The notes under the pieces: model-generated
Seen by the model: the letters and a program-made list of their open reading frames with translations, nothing else
Told to the model about the DNA's origin: nothing
Databases searched by the model: none
In this document: positions 12,097-20,656 of the stretch, piece after piece
Numbering within the stretch: the stretch's first letter is position 1
Layout: every line of letters starts with the position of its first letter
Source of the DNA: a virus
Length of the DNA stretch: 32,375 nucleotides
Virus record (IMG/VR): IMGVR_UViG_3300042864_000637
Span: 1 to 32,375 of that record
Direction: 5' to 3' (one strand)
Translations under genes and position numbers: made by a program

Positions 12097-12618
12097 ATGG
12101 ACCGGCCAACGGTATCCCGGCAGGAGGCGATAGCTGCTGGCGCAGCGCGCTACTTTACGGGCGTACCCTGCCGTAACGGGCATGTGGCCGAACGCTATAC
12201 CGCTAACAAAACTTGCTGCGAGTGCGGCAACGCAATTGCAAATAGAGCGAAGGCTAAGGACCGCCAAAAGTACACCGCATCTTCTGTGGCTTGGGGTCGC
12301 GCTAACCCTGCTAAACTGGCGGAATACCAGCGGCGCAAAACCGCAAAACGCCCCGCGCAACGAAATTTATGGACTGCCAACTACCGAAGCGCAAAAGACG
12401 CGCGCCAACCGCAGTGGCTTTCTCTCTCGCATTTGCTTGAGATGGAGTCCGTCTACACCTACTGCTTCGCGCTTCGTAGCATTGGTTTAGACTACCACGT
12501 TGACCACATAGTGCCCCTTCGCGGCAAAACCGTTTCCGGGCTACATGTGCCTTGGAATTTGCAGTTGCTTCCTGGCCGAGAAAACATGAGCAAGGGGAAC
12601 TCGTTCAGTGGCAGCTAA
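12097..12618 (+). CDS. HNH homing-type endonuclease, free-standing
   Basis: A 173-residue protein with an N-terminal Cys/His cluster (C25, H29, C40, C41, C43), likely zinc-binding. The C-terminal HNH nuclease motif is [12 protein letters not shown] (H134, D136, H137), then NLQLL (N154) and ENMSKGN (N163, K166). Such genes cut DNA at a specific site and spread between related phages. It lies between the third basic mini-gene and the portal gene, visibly less GC-rich than its neighbours, with many A/T third positions and AAA codons. This suggests recent arrival. The portal gene's ribosome site (AAGGGGAA) and GTG start lie inside its 3' end, with an 11-base overlap. Confidence 0.88.
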   Translation: MDRPTVSRQEAIAAGAARYFTGVPCRNGHVAERYTANKTCCECGNAIANRAKAKDRQKYTASSVAWGRANPAKLAEYQRRKTAKRPAQRNLWTANYRSAKDARQPQWLSLSHLLEMESVYTYCFALRSIGLDYHVDHIVPLRGKTVSGLHVPWNLQLLPGRENMSKGNSFSGS

Positions 12619-14764
12619 CGACGTTCAAGCAGCGGGCAAAGTGTCCGACTCTGACGATACGGAGCGTCTGTCTGTTATGCGGCGCCGCTATACGCTGGCA
12701 ATTTCAGCGTATTCGGACAGCCGTGAAGATGAGTTGGACGACCTGCGCTTCATGGCGGGCAGCCCGGACAATATGTGGCAGTGGCCAGCTGACGTGCTGG
12801 CCACCCGCGGGTCGGTGCAGGGCCAGACGATCAACGCCCGCCCTTGCCTGACGATCAACAAGCTGCCGCAGCACGTCCGTCAGGTGACGAACGAGCAGCG
12901 CCAGAACCGCCCGACGGGCAAGGTGATCCCGGCCGACGACCGCGCTGACGTGCGTGTGGCTGAGATCTTCGACGGCATGGTCCGGCACATCGAGTACATC
13001 TCGGACGCCGACGTTGCCTACGACACCGCCTGCGACAACCAAGTCACCTACGGCGAGGGCTACATCCGCCTTCTGACCGAGTACTGCCGCGACGACAGCT
13101 TCGACCAGGACATCAAGATCGGGCGCGTCCGCAACGCCTTCTCGGTCTACATGGACCCCACCATCCAGGATCCGTGCGGTTCGGACGCCGAGTGGTGCTT
13201 CATCACCGAGGACGTCAGCAAAGCCGACTACGAGCGGATGTTCCCAGACGCGGCGCCGATCTCCAGCCTTATGACGCAGGGCGTGGGCGACCAGAGCCTG
13301 TCGCAGTGGCTGTCGGAGGACATGGTTCGCATCGCGGAGTACTTCTACTACGAACACGAAGACGCGACGCTGCACCTCTACCCGGACAACATCACGGCCT
13401 TCGCCGGCACGCCGCAGGACAAGGCCCTCAAGGCCATGTTCGGCAAGCCGCTGCGGACCCGCAAGGTGGACCGCAAGAAGTGCAAGTGGCTCAAGACCAA
13501 CGGCTTTGAAGTGCTGGAGGAGCGCGACTGGGCGGGCAAGTGGATCCCGGTCGTGCGTGTCGTCGGCAACGAGTTCGAAGTGGACGGCCAGCTCTACGTC
13601 TCGGGCCTTGTGCGGAACGCTAAGGACGCCCAGCGCATGTACAATTACTGGGTTAGCCAGGAGGCCGAGATGCTGGCCTTGGCCCCCAAGGCACCCTTCA
13701 TTGGCTATGGCGGCCAGTTTGAAGGCTACGAAATGAACTGGAAGACGGCCAACACGAACAACTGGCCGTACCTGGAGGTCAACCCGGACGTCACCGACGG
13801 CGCCGGCTCGCCTTTGCCGCTGCCCCAGCGCGCTCCGCCGCCGCTGGCCCAGACGGGGCTCATCCAGGCCAAGCTGGGCGCCTCTGACGACATCAAATCC
13901 ACCACAGGGCAGTACGACAGCAGCCTTGGCGCCCAGAGCAACGAGCGGTCTGGCCGGGCCATCCTGGCGCGCGAGAAGCAGGGCGACACCGGGACGTACC
14001 ACTTCGTCGATAACCTTTCCCGCGCCATCCGCTACGTCACGCGCCAGCTCGTCGATATGATCCCGAAGATCTACGACACCGCCCGCGTGGCCCGCATTGT
14101 GGGCCTCGACGGCGAGGTCGGCATGGTCCGCATCAACCCGACGCAGCCGGAGCCCGTGAAGGAGATCCGCGACGAGAACGGGCTGGTGATCGACAAGATC
14201 TACAACCCGTCAGTCGGCACCTACGACGTCTGCGTGACCACTGGGCCTGGCTACATGACAAAGCGCCAGGAAGCCCTGGACGCCATGTCCATGCTGCTCC
14301 AGTCGAACCCGCAGCTTTGGACCGTCGCGGGCGACCTGTTCATCAAGAACATGGATTGGCCAGGCGCTCAGGAGATGGCCGCGCGCTTCGCCAAGATCAT
14401 TGACCCGAAGGTCATGGAAGGCGAGGACCAGTCGCCCGAGATGCAGATGGCCAAGATGCAGATCGAGGCGCTGACGAAGGAGCTGAACCAAGTCGTTGGG
14501 ATGCTCCAGCGCGTCGAGCAGTCCATCGAGGCCCAGGAAGTGCAGATCAAGGCGTATGACGCCGAGACGAAGCGCATTTCGGCCGTCCAGGCCGGCATGA
14601 CGCCGGAGCAGATCCAGGACATCGTGATGGGCACCATCGCCGCGGCGCTGGATACGGGCGATATTGTGGGCCGAGACACCCCGATGGAGCGCCAGATGCC
14701 CGTCATGGAGCCCGAAATGGCCCCTCTGCCGCCTGAAATGGCCCCAGGAGGGCCGATGCAATGA
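12608..14764 (+). CDS. Portal protein, P22 gp1-like
   Basis: A 718-residue protein, close to the 725 residues of P22 gp1. Recognisable parts are an N-terminal helix ([27 protein letters not shown]), [41 protein letters not shown], and [32 protein letters not shown] in the stem/crown part. The C-terminus is Gln/Met/Glu-rich and helical (coiled coil about residues 610-670), ending in a Pro/Met-rich tail. Twelve copies would form the DNA channel, docking the terminase outside and the gp4-like factor below. The GTG start at 12608 is behind AAGGGGAA within the HNH gene. ATGA links its end to the next gene. Confidence 0.92.
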   Translation: MAANDVQAAGKVSDSDDTERLSVMRRRYTLAISAYSDSREDELDDLRFMAGSPDNMWQWPADVLATRGSVQGQTINARPCLTINKLPQHVRQVTNEQRQNRPTGKVIPADDRADVRVAEIFDGMVRHIEYISDADVAYDTACDNQVTYGEGYIRLLTEYCRDDSFDQDIKIGRVRNAFSVYMDPTIQDPCGSDAEWCFITEDVSKADYERMFPDAAPISSLMTQGVGDQSLSQWLSEDMVRIAEYFYYEHEDATLHLYPDNITAFAGTPQDKALKAMFGKPLRTRKVDRKKCKWLKTNGFEVLEERDWAGKWIPVVRVVGNEFEVDGQLYVSGLVRNAKDAQRMYNYWVSQEAEMLALAPKAPFIGYGGQFEGYEMNWKTANTNNWPYLEVNPDVTDGAGSPLPLPQRAPPPLAQTGLIQAKLGASDDIKSTTGQYDSSLGAQSNERSGRAILAREKQGDTGTYHFVDNLSRAIRYVTRQLVDMIPKIYDTARVARIVGLDGEVGMVRINPTQPEPVKEIRDENGLVIDKIYNPSVGTYDVCVTTGPGYMTKRQEALDAMSMLLQSNPQLWTVAGDLFIKNMDWPGAQEMAARFAKIIDPKVMEGEDQSPEMQMAKMQIEALTKELNQVVGMLQRVEQSIEAQEVQIKAYDAETKRISAVQAGMTPEQIQDIVMGTIAAALDTGDIVGRDTPMERQMPVMEPEMAPLPPEMAPGGPMQ

Positions 14765-15126
14765 GCAACTGCGCCGAGTTCATCGGGATGCTGTTTTTGG
14801 CCCGCGATACGGCCCATTCCGTGCATCTGAACACCCGCAGCTACGCCAAGCACAAGGCCCTTCAGAAGTTCTACGAGGGCGTTATCGACCTCGCGGACAC
14901 GCTGGCCGAGGCATACCAGGGCCGGCACGGGCTGATCGGGCCGATTGCGCTCATGTCGGCCAAAAAGACCAACAACATCGTCGAGTTTCTTGAGGACAAC
15001 CTCAAGGACATCGAGGACATGCGCTACAAGGTCATGGACAAGAGCGATACGGCGCTTCAGAACATCGTTGACGAAATTGTCGCGCTGTATCTCTCTACGC
15101 TGTATAAGCTCAAGTTCCTTGCTTAA
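14761..15126 (+). CDS. Dps/ferritin-like phage protein (DUF5856-like)
   Basis: A 121-residue helical protein coupled to the portal gene by ATGA. The first helices hold H19, H31, D46 and E50, i.e. H-x11-H-x14-D-x3-E. That is the same spacing as the Dps ferroxidase ligands (from memory H51, H63, D78, E82 in E. coli Dps). The surrounding text (LFLARDTAHSVHLNTRSYAKH, spanning about 11-31, then KFYEGVIDLADTLAEAY) also reads like Dps helices A and B. The remaining helices are SAKKTNNIVEFLEDNLKDIEDM and VDEIVALYLSTLYKLKFLA. It is shorter than Dps proteins (about 150-170 residues). It might store iron, protect DNA, or be a virion component that kept only the fold. I recall the DUF5856 name for this type but cannot confirm it here. 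Confidence 0.62.
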   Translation: MSNCAEFIGMLFLARDTAHSVHLNTRSYAKHKALQKFYEGVIDLADTLAEAYQGRHGLIGPIALMSAKKTNNIVEFLEDNLKDIEDMRYKVMDKSDTALQNIVDEIVALYLSTLYKLKFLA

Positions 15127-15139
15127 GGACGTCGCACCG

Positions 15140-15442
15140 ATGGAACTGCTGAAGCCTCTGTCCAAAGCCGATTTTCCGGCTCAGACCGCATCCTTTACCG
15201 GGACCGCGGCCAACACGACGGGCTGGAATGCGGGGCCGCAGGGCGTCGTCATCTGGTCTGACCAAGCTTGCTACGTTGAGGTGGGCGAGGGCGCTGTAGC
15301 TACGACGGCCAGCACGCCCATCCCTGCTCAGACCCCCATTCCTTTTGCGGTCCCGATCACCGTCAGTGGCGTCTGGCGCGTCAGCGCCATTCGGGTGGCC
15401 ACGGACGGCGTAGTGTACTGCAAGCCGATCAACAAGGCTTAA
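15140..15442 (+). CDS. Small beta-rich virion protein, 100 aa
   Basis: Starts MELLKPLSKADFPAQTASFT behind AAGGAC at about 10 bases. It continues with beta-like segments (GVVIWSDQACYVEVGEGAVAT, ITVSGVWRVSAIRVATDGVVY). The composition (Ala, Thr, Val, Gly) and location among head and tail genes suggest a structural protein, for example decoration. I do not recognise a named family. A longer in-frame extension upstream overlaps the Dps-like gene and is rejected. Confidence 0.6.
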   Translation: MELLKPLSKADFPAQTASFTGTAANTTGWNAGPQGVVIWSDQACYVEVGEGAVATTASTPIPAQTPIPFAVPITVSGVWRVSAIRVATDGVVYCKPINKA

Positions 15443-15445
15443 GCC

Positions 15446-15607
15446 ATGGGGTTTGCCGGCGCGCTTCGGAACGGGCTTGCTATCGGGTTGGGTAGCATCG
15501 CCACGTTGTTTTCCGGCTATGGGCCGGACCAAGCGCAAGGCAACCTTGAAACTGAGAACGGGGATAACCTCGTTCAAGAAAATGGCGGTCTAATTTTGCT
15601 GGAGTAG
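15446..15607 (+). CDS. Small hypothetical phage protein, 53 aa
   Basis: Reads MGFAGALRNGLAIGLGSIAT at the N-terminus, a Gly/Ala/Leu-rich possible membrane or lipid-contacting helix. The end is LVQENGGLILLE. Short repeats of the ENG-LLLE type are common in small phage virion proteins. It starts 3 bases after the previous stop and ends 4 bases before the tail-fibre gene, filling the gap exactly. There is no strong ribosome site, so coupling is likely. Confidence 0.55.
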   Translation: MGFAGALRNGLAIGLGSIATLFSGYGPDQAQGNLETENGDNLVQENGGLILLE

Positions 15608-15611
15608 CCAC

Positions 15612-16976
15612 ATGGCTGACGTCAAGATTTCTGCCCTTCCTGCTGCGTCTACACCCCTTGCAGGGACGGAGGTGCTGCCGATTGTGCAGAGCGGCACGAC
15701 TGACCAAGTTAGCGTCGCCAATCTGACCGCTGGCCGCACGGTCAATGGCGCGGCATTTACTGCGACTGGTACGGTGTCTGGAGCTACGGTCACCGCGTCT
15801 GGCACGGTGTCTGGAGCTACGGTCACCGCGTCTGGCACCGTGTCTGGCGCCACCGTCTCCGGCACCACCGTAAACGCTGGCGCAGGAACCGTTTCCGCGC
15901 CGTCTATCTCGCCCACCGGCGACAGCAACACGGGCATCTTCTTTCCGGCGGCCGACACCATCGCTTTCTCAGAGGGCGGTGTTGAGGCGCTGCGCCTCGA
16001 CAGCACCGGCAACGCGACATTCACCGGCACCGCCGTGATGTCCAGCAGCTTCCTGCGGAACCGGCTGATCAACGGCAACATGTACATTGCCCAGCGGGCC
16101 ACGTCGGCCACCGTGACGGCTGGTACGGGCGTGCCTACGGCCAGCACAGGCTACCCCTGCGTGGACCGCTTCTTTGTCTACAGCACGGGCGCAAACGTCA
16201 CGGCAGCACAGGTGTCGGGCGCCGGGGCGAACCGCAACCTGCTTCGCATCACGGGCGCCGCATCTGTTACGGCGGTCGGTATTGGCCAGCGCATTGAGGC
16301 GCTTAACAGCTATGATCTTGCTGGCCAGACTTGCACGCTGTCGGTCGATCTTGCCAATTCGCTTCTGACGACGGTGACGTGGACGGCAAGCTACGCCACG
16401 ACCGCCGACACCTTCGGCACCATTGGCACGCCGACCAAGACGCAGATTGCCACTGGTACGTTCACGATCACCAGCACGCTGACGCGCTACTCCGTCAACA
16501 TTGCGGTGCCCGCCGCGGCGACGACCGGCGTTGAGATCCTGTTTACTGTGGGCGCGCAGACGAGCGGCACTTGGGACGTCGGAAACGTGCAGTTTGAGCC
16601 CGGTTCCATCGCCACGCCGTTTGAACGCAGGCAGTTTGGGCAGGAACTGGCGCTGTGTCAGAGGTATTTTTTCAAGACATACAACACTTCAGTAGCTATT
16701 GCTTCAGTGTCGTCAGATGGGCAAGTATTTACCATTGCGAATAATGGCGGAACAGCTTTTGCAACATGCTCGTTCGCGGTTGATATGAGGGCGGCACCTA
16801 CGGTCGCGTTCTATAATTCATCTACGGGGGCATCGGGGACATGGAGAGACGGCGGAGGAACTGACAGGGCCATGACGGCAAGTGTTCCTGGAACCCGCCA
16901 AACTTCGTTCTCTAGCACTACGGTGGCCGCAAACTCCACTGTTGGCGGTCAGCTAACTGCATCGGCGGAACTCTGA
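15612..16976 (+). CDS. Tail fibre protein
   Basis: A 454-residue Thr/Ser/Ala/Gly-rich protein. The N-terminus MADVKISALPAASTPLAGTE is a widespread phage fibre/virion start. Residues about 51-85 are tandem 11-residue repeats (TVSGATVTASG type) expected to form a trimeric beta shaft. NTGIFFPAADTIAFSEGGVEALRLDSTGN is a typical fibre segment. FLRNRLINGNMYIAQRAT-YPCVDRFFVY leads into a jelly-roll-like, carbohydrate-binding-type domain ending EPGSIATPFERRQFGQELALCQRYF. The last ~100 residues are encoded by noticeably more AT-rich DNA and probably form an exchangeable receptor-binding tip. Its place between portal and scaffold is unusual. Confidence 0.8.
   Translation: MADVKISALPAASTPLAGTEVLPIVQSGTTDQVSVANLTAGRTVNGAAFTATGTVSGATVTASGTVSGATVTASGTVSGATVSGTTVNAGAGTVSAPSISPTGDSNTGIFFPAADTIAFSEGGVEALRLDSTGNATFTGTAVMSSSFLRNRLINGNMYIAQRATSATVTAGTGVPTASTGYPCVDRFFVYSTGANVTAAQVSGAGANRNLLRITGAASVTAVGIGQRIEALNSYDLAGQTCTLSVDLANSLLTTVTWTASYATTADTFGTIGTPTKTQIATGTFTITSTLTRYSVNIAVPAAATTGVEILFTVGAQTSGTWDVGNVQFEPGSIATPFERRQFGQELALCQRYFFKTYNTSVAIASVSSDGQVFTIANNGGTAFATCSFAVDMRAAPTVAFYNSSTGASGTWRDGGGTDRAMTASVPGTRQTSFSSTTVAANSTVGGQLTASAEL
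15771..15836 (+). repeat. 33-bp tandem repeat inside the tail-fibre gene
   Basis: 15771-15803 and 15804-15836 are identical 33-base units (11 codons each), followed by a diverged third unit from 15837. They encode the shaft repeats and could expand or contract by slippage without a frameshift. Confidence 0.8.
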
Positions 16977-16978
16977 CC

Positions 16979-17164
16979 ATGTACACCAACGCCCAATACA
17001 TCGCCTTCAACGGCGTCAACACCAGCATCCGCTGCGACATCAACGGCGTGACTTCGTTCGTGCCGCTTGACCCAGCCAACACCGACTACCAGGACATCAT
17101 GGATCTGGTAGCGGCGGGTGAACTCACAATCGCCCCTGCGGATGAGCCGAGCAAACCCAAATAA
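16979..17164 (+). CDS. Small conserved phage protein beside the tail fibre, 61 aa
   Basis: Reads MYTNAQYIAFNGVNTSIRCD, then INGVTSFVPLDPANTDYQDIMDLVAAGELTI and a short charged tail. The block INGVTSFVPLDPxNTDYxxIM is common in short phage proteins next to fibre genes (XkdW-like or fibre-assembly-like). It starts 2 bases after the fibre stop. It may be a fibre chaperone or cap. A clear hairpin follows its stop. Confidence 0.72.
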   Translation: MYTNAQYIAFNGVNTSIRCDINGVTSFVPLDPANTDYQDIMDLVAAGELTIAPADEPSKPK

Positions 17165-17170
17165 GATTTT

Positions 17171-17194
17171 CAGCCGGCAGCAAGCTGCCGGCTG
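17171..17194 (+). terminator. Hairpin terminator after the fibre cassette
   Basis: CAGCCGGCAG (17171-17180) and CTGCCGGCTG (17185-17194) form a perfect 10-bp stem with a CAAG loop. No T-run follows, so termination may be partial. It separates the fibre cassette from the scaffold-coat genes. Confidence 0.55.
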
Positions 17195-17238
17195 ACATCC
17201 GTACTGGTGCGGTTCACCAGGGATCGTAAGGATCGAAA

Positions 17239-18024
17239 ATGTCTACCGAAGACGTTAACACCCTAGCGGAAGCACCCGCGCCGGAACAGGCAGCCACGGC
17301 GGCGCCTGCCCCCGACGTTTCTACGCCGGCCGAAACGCCGAACGAGGCGTCCAAGACCTTCACACAGGAGGAACTGGACGCGATTGTCGGCAAGCGCCTT
17401 GCCCGCGAACAGCGGAAATGGGAGCGAGAGCAAGCCCAAAAGCTGGCCGAGCTTGAGGCGAAACGGGCAATGCCCGTCAATCCTCCGGCACCTGACGATT
17501 TCGACAACGCTGCCAAGTACGCAGAGGCTTTGGCCGAGCAGAAAGCGCAGGAGTTGCTTCGACAGCGTGAGGCGTCCCAGCAGCAGGCTAAGGTGATCGA
17601 AGCCTACCATGAGAAAGAGGAAGCCGCCCGCGGCAAGTACGACGACTTTGAACAGGTCGCGTACAACCCGAGCCTTCCTGTGACTGATGTTATGGCCCAG
17701 ACCATCCAGGCTTCTGACGTTGGCCCCGATATCATCTACTGGCTTGGGACCAACCCGAAGGAGTCTGCGCGTATCGCCAACCTGTCTCCGTTTATGCAGG
17801 CCAAGGAGATCGGCAGGATCGAGGCCAAGCTGGCCGCCGACCCTCCGGTTAAGAAGACGTCAACCGCCCCGGCCCCTATTGCTCCGGTGACGGCTCGCTC
17901 GACGTCCACGCCTGGCTACGACACGACGGACCCCCGTTCCGTCAAGAACATGTCTACGTCGGAGTGGATCGAGGCCGAGCGCCTGCGCCAGATCAAGAAG
18001 TGGGAAGCCACACGCAACCGCTAA
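17239..18024 (+). CDS. Scaffolding protein
   Basis: A 261-residue, highly charged protein directly before the coat gene, the standard scaffold position. The N-terminal ~45 residues are Pro/Ala/Glu-rich and disordered. A long coiled coil follows (FTQEELDAIVGKRLAREQRKWEREQAQKLAELEAKR, about 41-76, with more to about 130). The C-terminus (STSEWIEAERLRQIKKWEATRNR) is a basic helix of the kind that contacts coat subunits in P22 gp8. It would guide procapsid assembly and then leave. AAGGA precedes the ATG at 17239. P22 scaffold is about 300 residues, so length is compatible. Confidence 0.85.
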   Translation: MSTEDVNTLAEAPAPEQAATAAPAPDVSTPAETPNEASKTFTQEELDAIVGKRLAREQRKWEREQAQKLAELEAKRAMPVNPPAPDDFDNAAKYAEALAEQKAQELLRQREASQQQAKVIEAYHEKEEAARGKYDDFEQVAYNPSLPVTDVMAQTIQASDVGPDIIYWLGTNPKESARIANLSPFMQAKEIGRIEAKLAADPPVKKTSTAPAPIAPVTARSTSTPGYDTTDPRSVKNMSTSEWIEAERLRQIKKWEATRNR

Positions 18025-18036
18025 GGAACCTTTGAA

Positions 18037-19242
18037 ATGGCAAACTCGCTTCTTACTATCGACATGATCACCAGGAAGGCCCTGGAGATCCTTGAGAACA
18101 ACCTCGTCCTCACCCGCAACGTGAACCGCCAGTACGACGACAGCTTTGCCGTCGAAGGCGCGAAGATCGGCTCCACCCTCCGCATCCGTCTGCCGGACCG
18201 CGCGCTGGTGACCGATGGTGCGGCCCTCCAGGTGCAGGACGACAACGAGCAGTTCACCACGCTGACGGTCTCCAGCCAGAAGCACATCGGTGTGAACTTC
18301 ACCTCGGCCGAACTCACCATGCAGCTCGACGACTTCGCCGAGCGCGTGCTGAAGCCTCGTATTTCGCAGCTCGCGTCCAGCATCGACGCGGACGTGGCGA
18401 ATGCGTACAAGTCGGTCTTCCAGTCGGTCGGCACCCCCGGCACGACCCCGGCCACTTCTCTGGTGCTGCTCCAGGGCCAGCAGAAGCTGAACGAGGCCGC
18501 CGCCGTGATGTCGCCGCGCTACGCGACCGTGAACCCGGCCGCCAACGCGGGCCTCGTCGAAGGCATGAAGGGCCTGTTCAACCCGACCGACACCATCAGC
18601 CGCCAGTTCAAGAACGGCATGATGGGCATGGGCGTGCTGGGCTACGACGAGATCAACATGTCTCAGTCGATCAAGCAGCACCAGACCGGCTCGCGTACCG
18701 GCGCGCACACGGTGACGACCACCGTGTCCACGCAGGGCCAGTCCACGCTGAACATCACCGGCACCGGCTCGCAGACGCTTGCCGCTGGCGACGTGTTCAC
18801 GATTGCCAGCGTGTTTGCGGTCAACCCGCAGACCCGCGAGTCCACGGGTTCGCTCCAGCAGTTTGTGGTGACGGAGGCCATTGCGGCGTCCGGCGGCGCG
18901 TACACCGCGGTCAAGATCTCTCCGGCGCTCTACACCTCGTCCAACGCGCTGGCGACCGTCGATAGCTTCCCGCAGTCGGGTGCGGTGATCACGTTCCTTG
19001 GTGCGGCCTCCACGTCGTATCCGCAGAACCTGATCTACCACAAGGACGCCATCTCGTTCGCCACGGCCGACCTGCTGCTGCCGCAGGGCGTGGACATGGC
19101 CTCTCGCCAGGTTCACAACGGCATCTCGCTGCGTGTCGTGCGCCAGTACGACATCAACAACGACCGCCTGCCTTGCCGTATCGACGTCCTCTACGGCTTC
19201 AACACCATCCGCCCGCCCATGGCCGTGCGGCTCTGGGGCTAA
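18037..19242 (+). CDS. Major capsid protein, P22 coat (gp5) family
   Basis: A 401-residue coat protein (P22 gp5 has 430). The start MANSLLTIDMITRKALEILENNLVLTRNVNRQYD is the P22-type N-arm. The HK97-like core has GSTLRIRLPDRALVTDGAALQVQDD and KHIGVNFTSAELTMQLDDFAERVLKPR. A Thr/Ser/Val-rich insertion, about residues 225-300 (VTTTVSTQGQSTLNITGTGS and following), matches the position of the P22 insertion domain. The end is RQYDINNDRLPCRIDVLYGFNTIRP. Codon use is the most strongly GC-biased of the window, as expected for a highly expressed gene. AAGGAA lies before the ATG at 18037. Confidence 0.92.
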   Translation: MANSLLTIDMITRKALEILENNLVLTRNVNRQYDDSFAVEGAKIGSTLRIRLPDRALVTDGAALQVQDDNEQFTTLTVSSQKHIGVNFTSAELTMQLDDFAERVLKPRISQLASSIDADVANAYKSVFQSVGTPGTTPATSLVLLQGQQKLNEAAAVMSPRYATVNPAANAGLVEGMKGLFNPTDTISRQFKNGMMGMGVLGYDEINMSQSIKQHQTGSRTGAHTVTTTVSTQGQSTLNITGTGSQTLAAGDVFTIASVFAVNPQTRESTGSLQQFVVTEAIAASGGAYTAVKISPALYTSSNALATVDSFPQSGAVITFLGAASTSYPQNLIYHKDAISFATADLLLPQGVDMASRQVHNGISLRVVRQYDINNDRLPCRIDVLYGFNTIRPPMAVRLWG

Positions 19243-19266
19243 GGCACAGGAAAGGAGAACACGAAC

Positions 19267-19683
19267 ATGGCGATTCCGAATGGCGGCGGCGGTTACCAGA
19301 TTGGTGACGGCAACCTCAACGAGCCTCTGATCGACGCGCTCCCCGATCCCGTCTCCGTCACTACGGCGGCGACGCTCACCCCGGCGCAGGTGCTGAACGG
19401 GCTGATCCTGGCGAACTCCGGGATCACCGCCGCGTCCGTCACCTACACTCTGCCGACGGTGGCGGATCTGGAACTCGTCCTGTCCAACTCGGACAAGGTG
19501 GGCACGGCGTTCACCTTCCGCCTGGTGAACCTCGGCACGTCCTCCGGCACGGCGATCATCGCCACCAACACCGGCTGGACGATCACGGGCTCGCTGACGA
19601 TGACCGTCCCGGTCACGACCGGCGCCCAGTTCGTCGCCCGCAAGTCTGCGGCCGGCGCCTGGGCCCTCTACCGCGTCGTGTAA
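19267..19683 (+). CDS. Putative capsid decoration protein
   Basis: A 138-residue beta-rich protein immediately after the coat gene, with a strong AGGAAAGGAGA leader. It begins MAIPNGGGGYQIGDGNLNEP and continues with strands such as SVTTAATLTPAQVLNGLILA, AFTFRLVNLGTSSGTAIIAT and QFVARKSAAGAWALYRVV. The pattern AxxLTPAQxxNGxI, strands, and AGAWxLYRV is common in small virion proteins. The strong translation signal and terminator behind it suggest a high-copy structural protein. Decoration is inferred from place and composition. Confidence 0.65.
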   Translation: MAIPNGGGGYQIGDGNLNEPLIDALPDPVSVTTAATLTPAQVLNGLILANSGITAASVTYTLPTVADLELVLSNSDKVGTAFTFRLVNLGTSSGTAIIATNTGWTITGSLTMTVPVTTGAQFVARKSAAGAWALYRVV

Positions 19684-19689
19684 TGTACC

Positions 19690-19715
19690 CGGCCCCCTGC
19701 TTCGGCAGGGGGCCG
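19690..19715 (+). terminator. Intrinsic terminator after the coat/decoration genes
   Basis: CGGCCCCCTGC (19690-19700) and GCAGGGGGCCG (19705-19715) form an 11-bp stem with a TTCG tetraloop, followed by ACCTTTTG. It is a good rho-independent terminator, probably partial, and would set high coat expression above the tail genes. Confidence 0.75.
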
Positions 19716-19731
19716 ACCTTTTGAGGCTCAC

Positions 19732-19944
19732 ATGCCAGTCATCTACCTTGAACACCCTCGGCACGGCGTTAAGGTCGCCTTCATGGACCTTGAGGCCGAA
19801 CAGGACGAGGAGAACGGCTGGTCGCGGATGGCGGAGGCAAACGCGGCCCCCGTCAATATGCTGGCACGCGCCGCTGGTGGTGATACAATGACCTCTGAGG
19901 CCCCGCGCCGTCGAGGCCGCCCGCGCGCCAACAAGGACGACTGA
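19732..19944 (+). CDS. Small conserved phage protein, 70 aa
   Basis: Begins MPVIYLEHPRHGVKVAFMDLEAEQDEENGW, a pattern I recall from short proteins between coat and tail-connector genes in many podophages. The C-terminus is RRRGRPRANKDD, an AT-hook-like basic stretch (RGRP core). GAGG precedes the ATG at 19732. Function unknown; DNA contact through the basic tail is possible. Confidence 0.7.
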   Translation: MPVIYLEHPRHGVKVAFMDLEAEQDEENGWSRMAEANAAPVNMLARAAGGDTMTSEAPRRRGRPRANKDD

Positions 19945-19945
19945 C

Positions 19946-20656
19946 ATGGCCACGGCAGGCGACATCATCAACGGATCGCTCCGCCTGCTGGGCGTGCTGG
20001 CCGAAGGCGAAACGCCGTCCTCTGAGACGTCTCAGGACGCGCTCAACGCCATGAACCAGATGATCGACAGTTGGAACACCGAGCGCCTCGCCGTGTTCTC
20101 GACCATTGATCAAGTGGAGACGTGGCCGCCCGGCGCGCTCTTTCGTACCTTTGGGCCGACCGGCGACATCGTGGGCGACCGCCCGATCCTAGTGGACGAC
20201 GCCACCTACTTTCGCGACCCGGCGACCGGCATCTCCTACGGCCTCAAGCTGATTAATCAGCAGCAGTACAATGGCATCGCCGTGAAGACCGTCACCAGCA
20301 CCTACCCCCAGGTGCTGTGGGTCAACATGACCTATCCGAACATCGAGATGTACGTTTACCCGGTGCCGACGAAGGTGCTGGAGTTTCACATTGTCTCTGT
20401 TCGCCCGCTGTCGCAGCCGGCCAATCTGGCCACTGAGCTGACCTTTCCGCCGGGTTACCTGCGCGCCTTCCGTTACAATCTGGCCTGCGAGATGGCACCG
20501 GAGTTCGGCGTTGAACCGACCCCACAGGTGTCGCGCATCGCCATGACGTCGAAGCGCAACCTCAAGCGGATCAACAACCCGGATGATGTGATGGCGCTGC
20601 CCTACAGCATCGTGGGCACCCGCCAGCGGTACAACATCTTCGCCGGCAACTACTGA
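19946..20656 (+). CDS. Tail accessory factor / head completion protein, P22 gp4-like
   Basis: A 236-residue protein starting MATAGDIINGSLRLLGVLAEGETPSSETSQDALNAMNQMIDSWN, the helical bundle typical of gp4-like head-tail connectors. Strand-rich segments follow (VLWVNMTYPNIEMYVYPVPT, LEFHIVSVRPLSQ), then the helix GYLRAFRYNLACEMAPEFG. It would bind under the portal ring and seal DNA in the head. It is longer than P22 gp4 (166 residues), as in many relatives. TGATG overlap with the next gene. Confidence 0.83.
   Translation: MATAGDIINGSLRLLGVLAEGETPSSETSQDALNAMNQMIDSWNTERLAVFSTIDQVETWPPGALFRTFGPTGDIVGDRPILVDDATYFRDPATGISYGLKLINQQQYNGIAVKTVTSTYPQVLWVNMTYPNIEMYVYPVPTKVLEFHIVSVRPLSQPANLATELTFPPGYLRAFRYNLACEMAPEFGVEPTPQVSRIAMTSKRNLKRINNPDDVMALPYSIVGTRQRYNIFAGNY

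Noticed and set aside
12097-12618. Group I intron carrying the HNH gene
   Set aside because: The HNH gene lies between complete genes and does not interrupt a reading frame. I see no split gene on either side.
17860-19971. 703-codon open frame on the minus strand opposite scaffold and coat
   Set aside because: Antisense shadow caused by high third-position GC. No motif, and it crosses several well-supported genes and a terminator.
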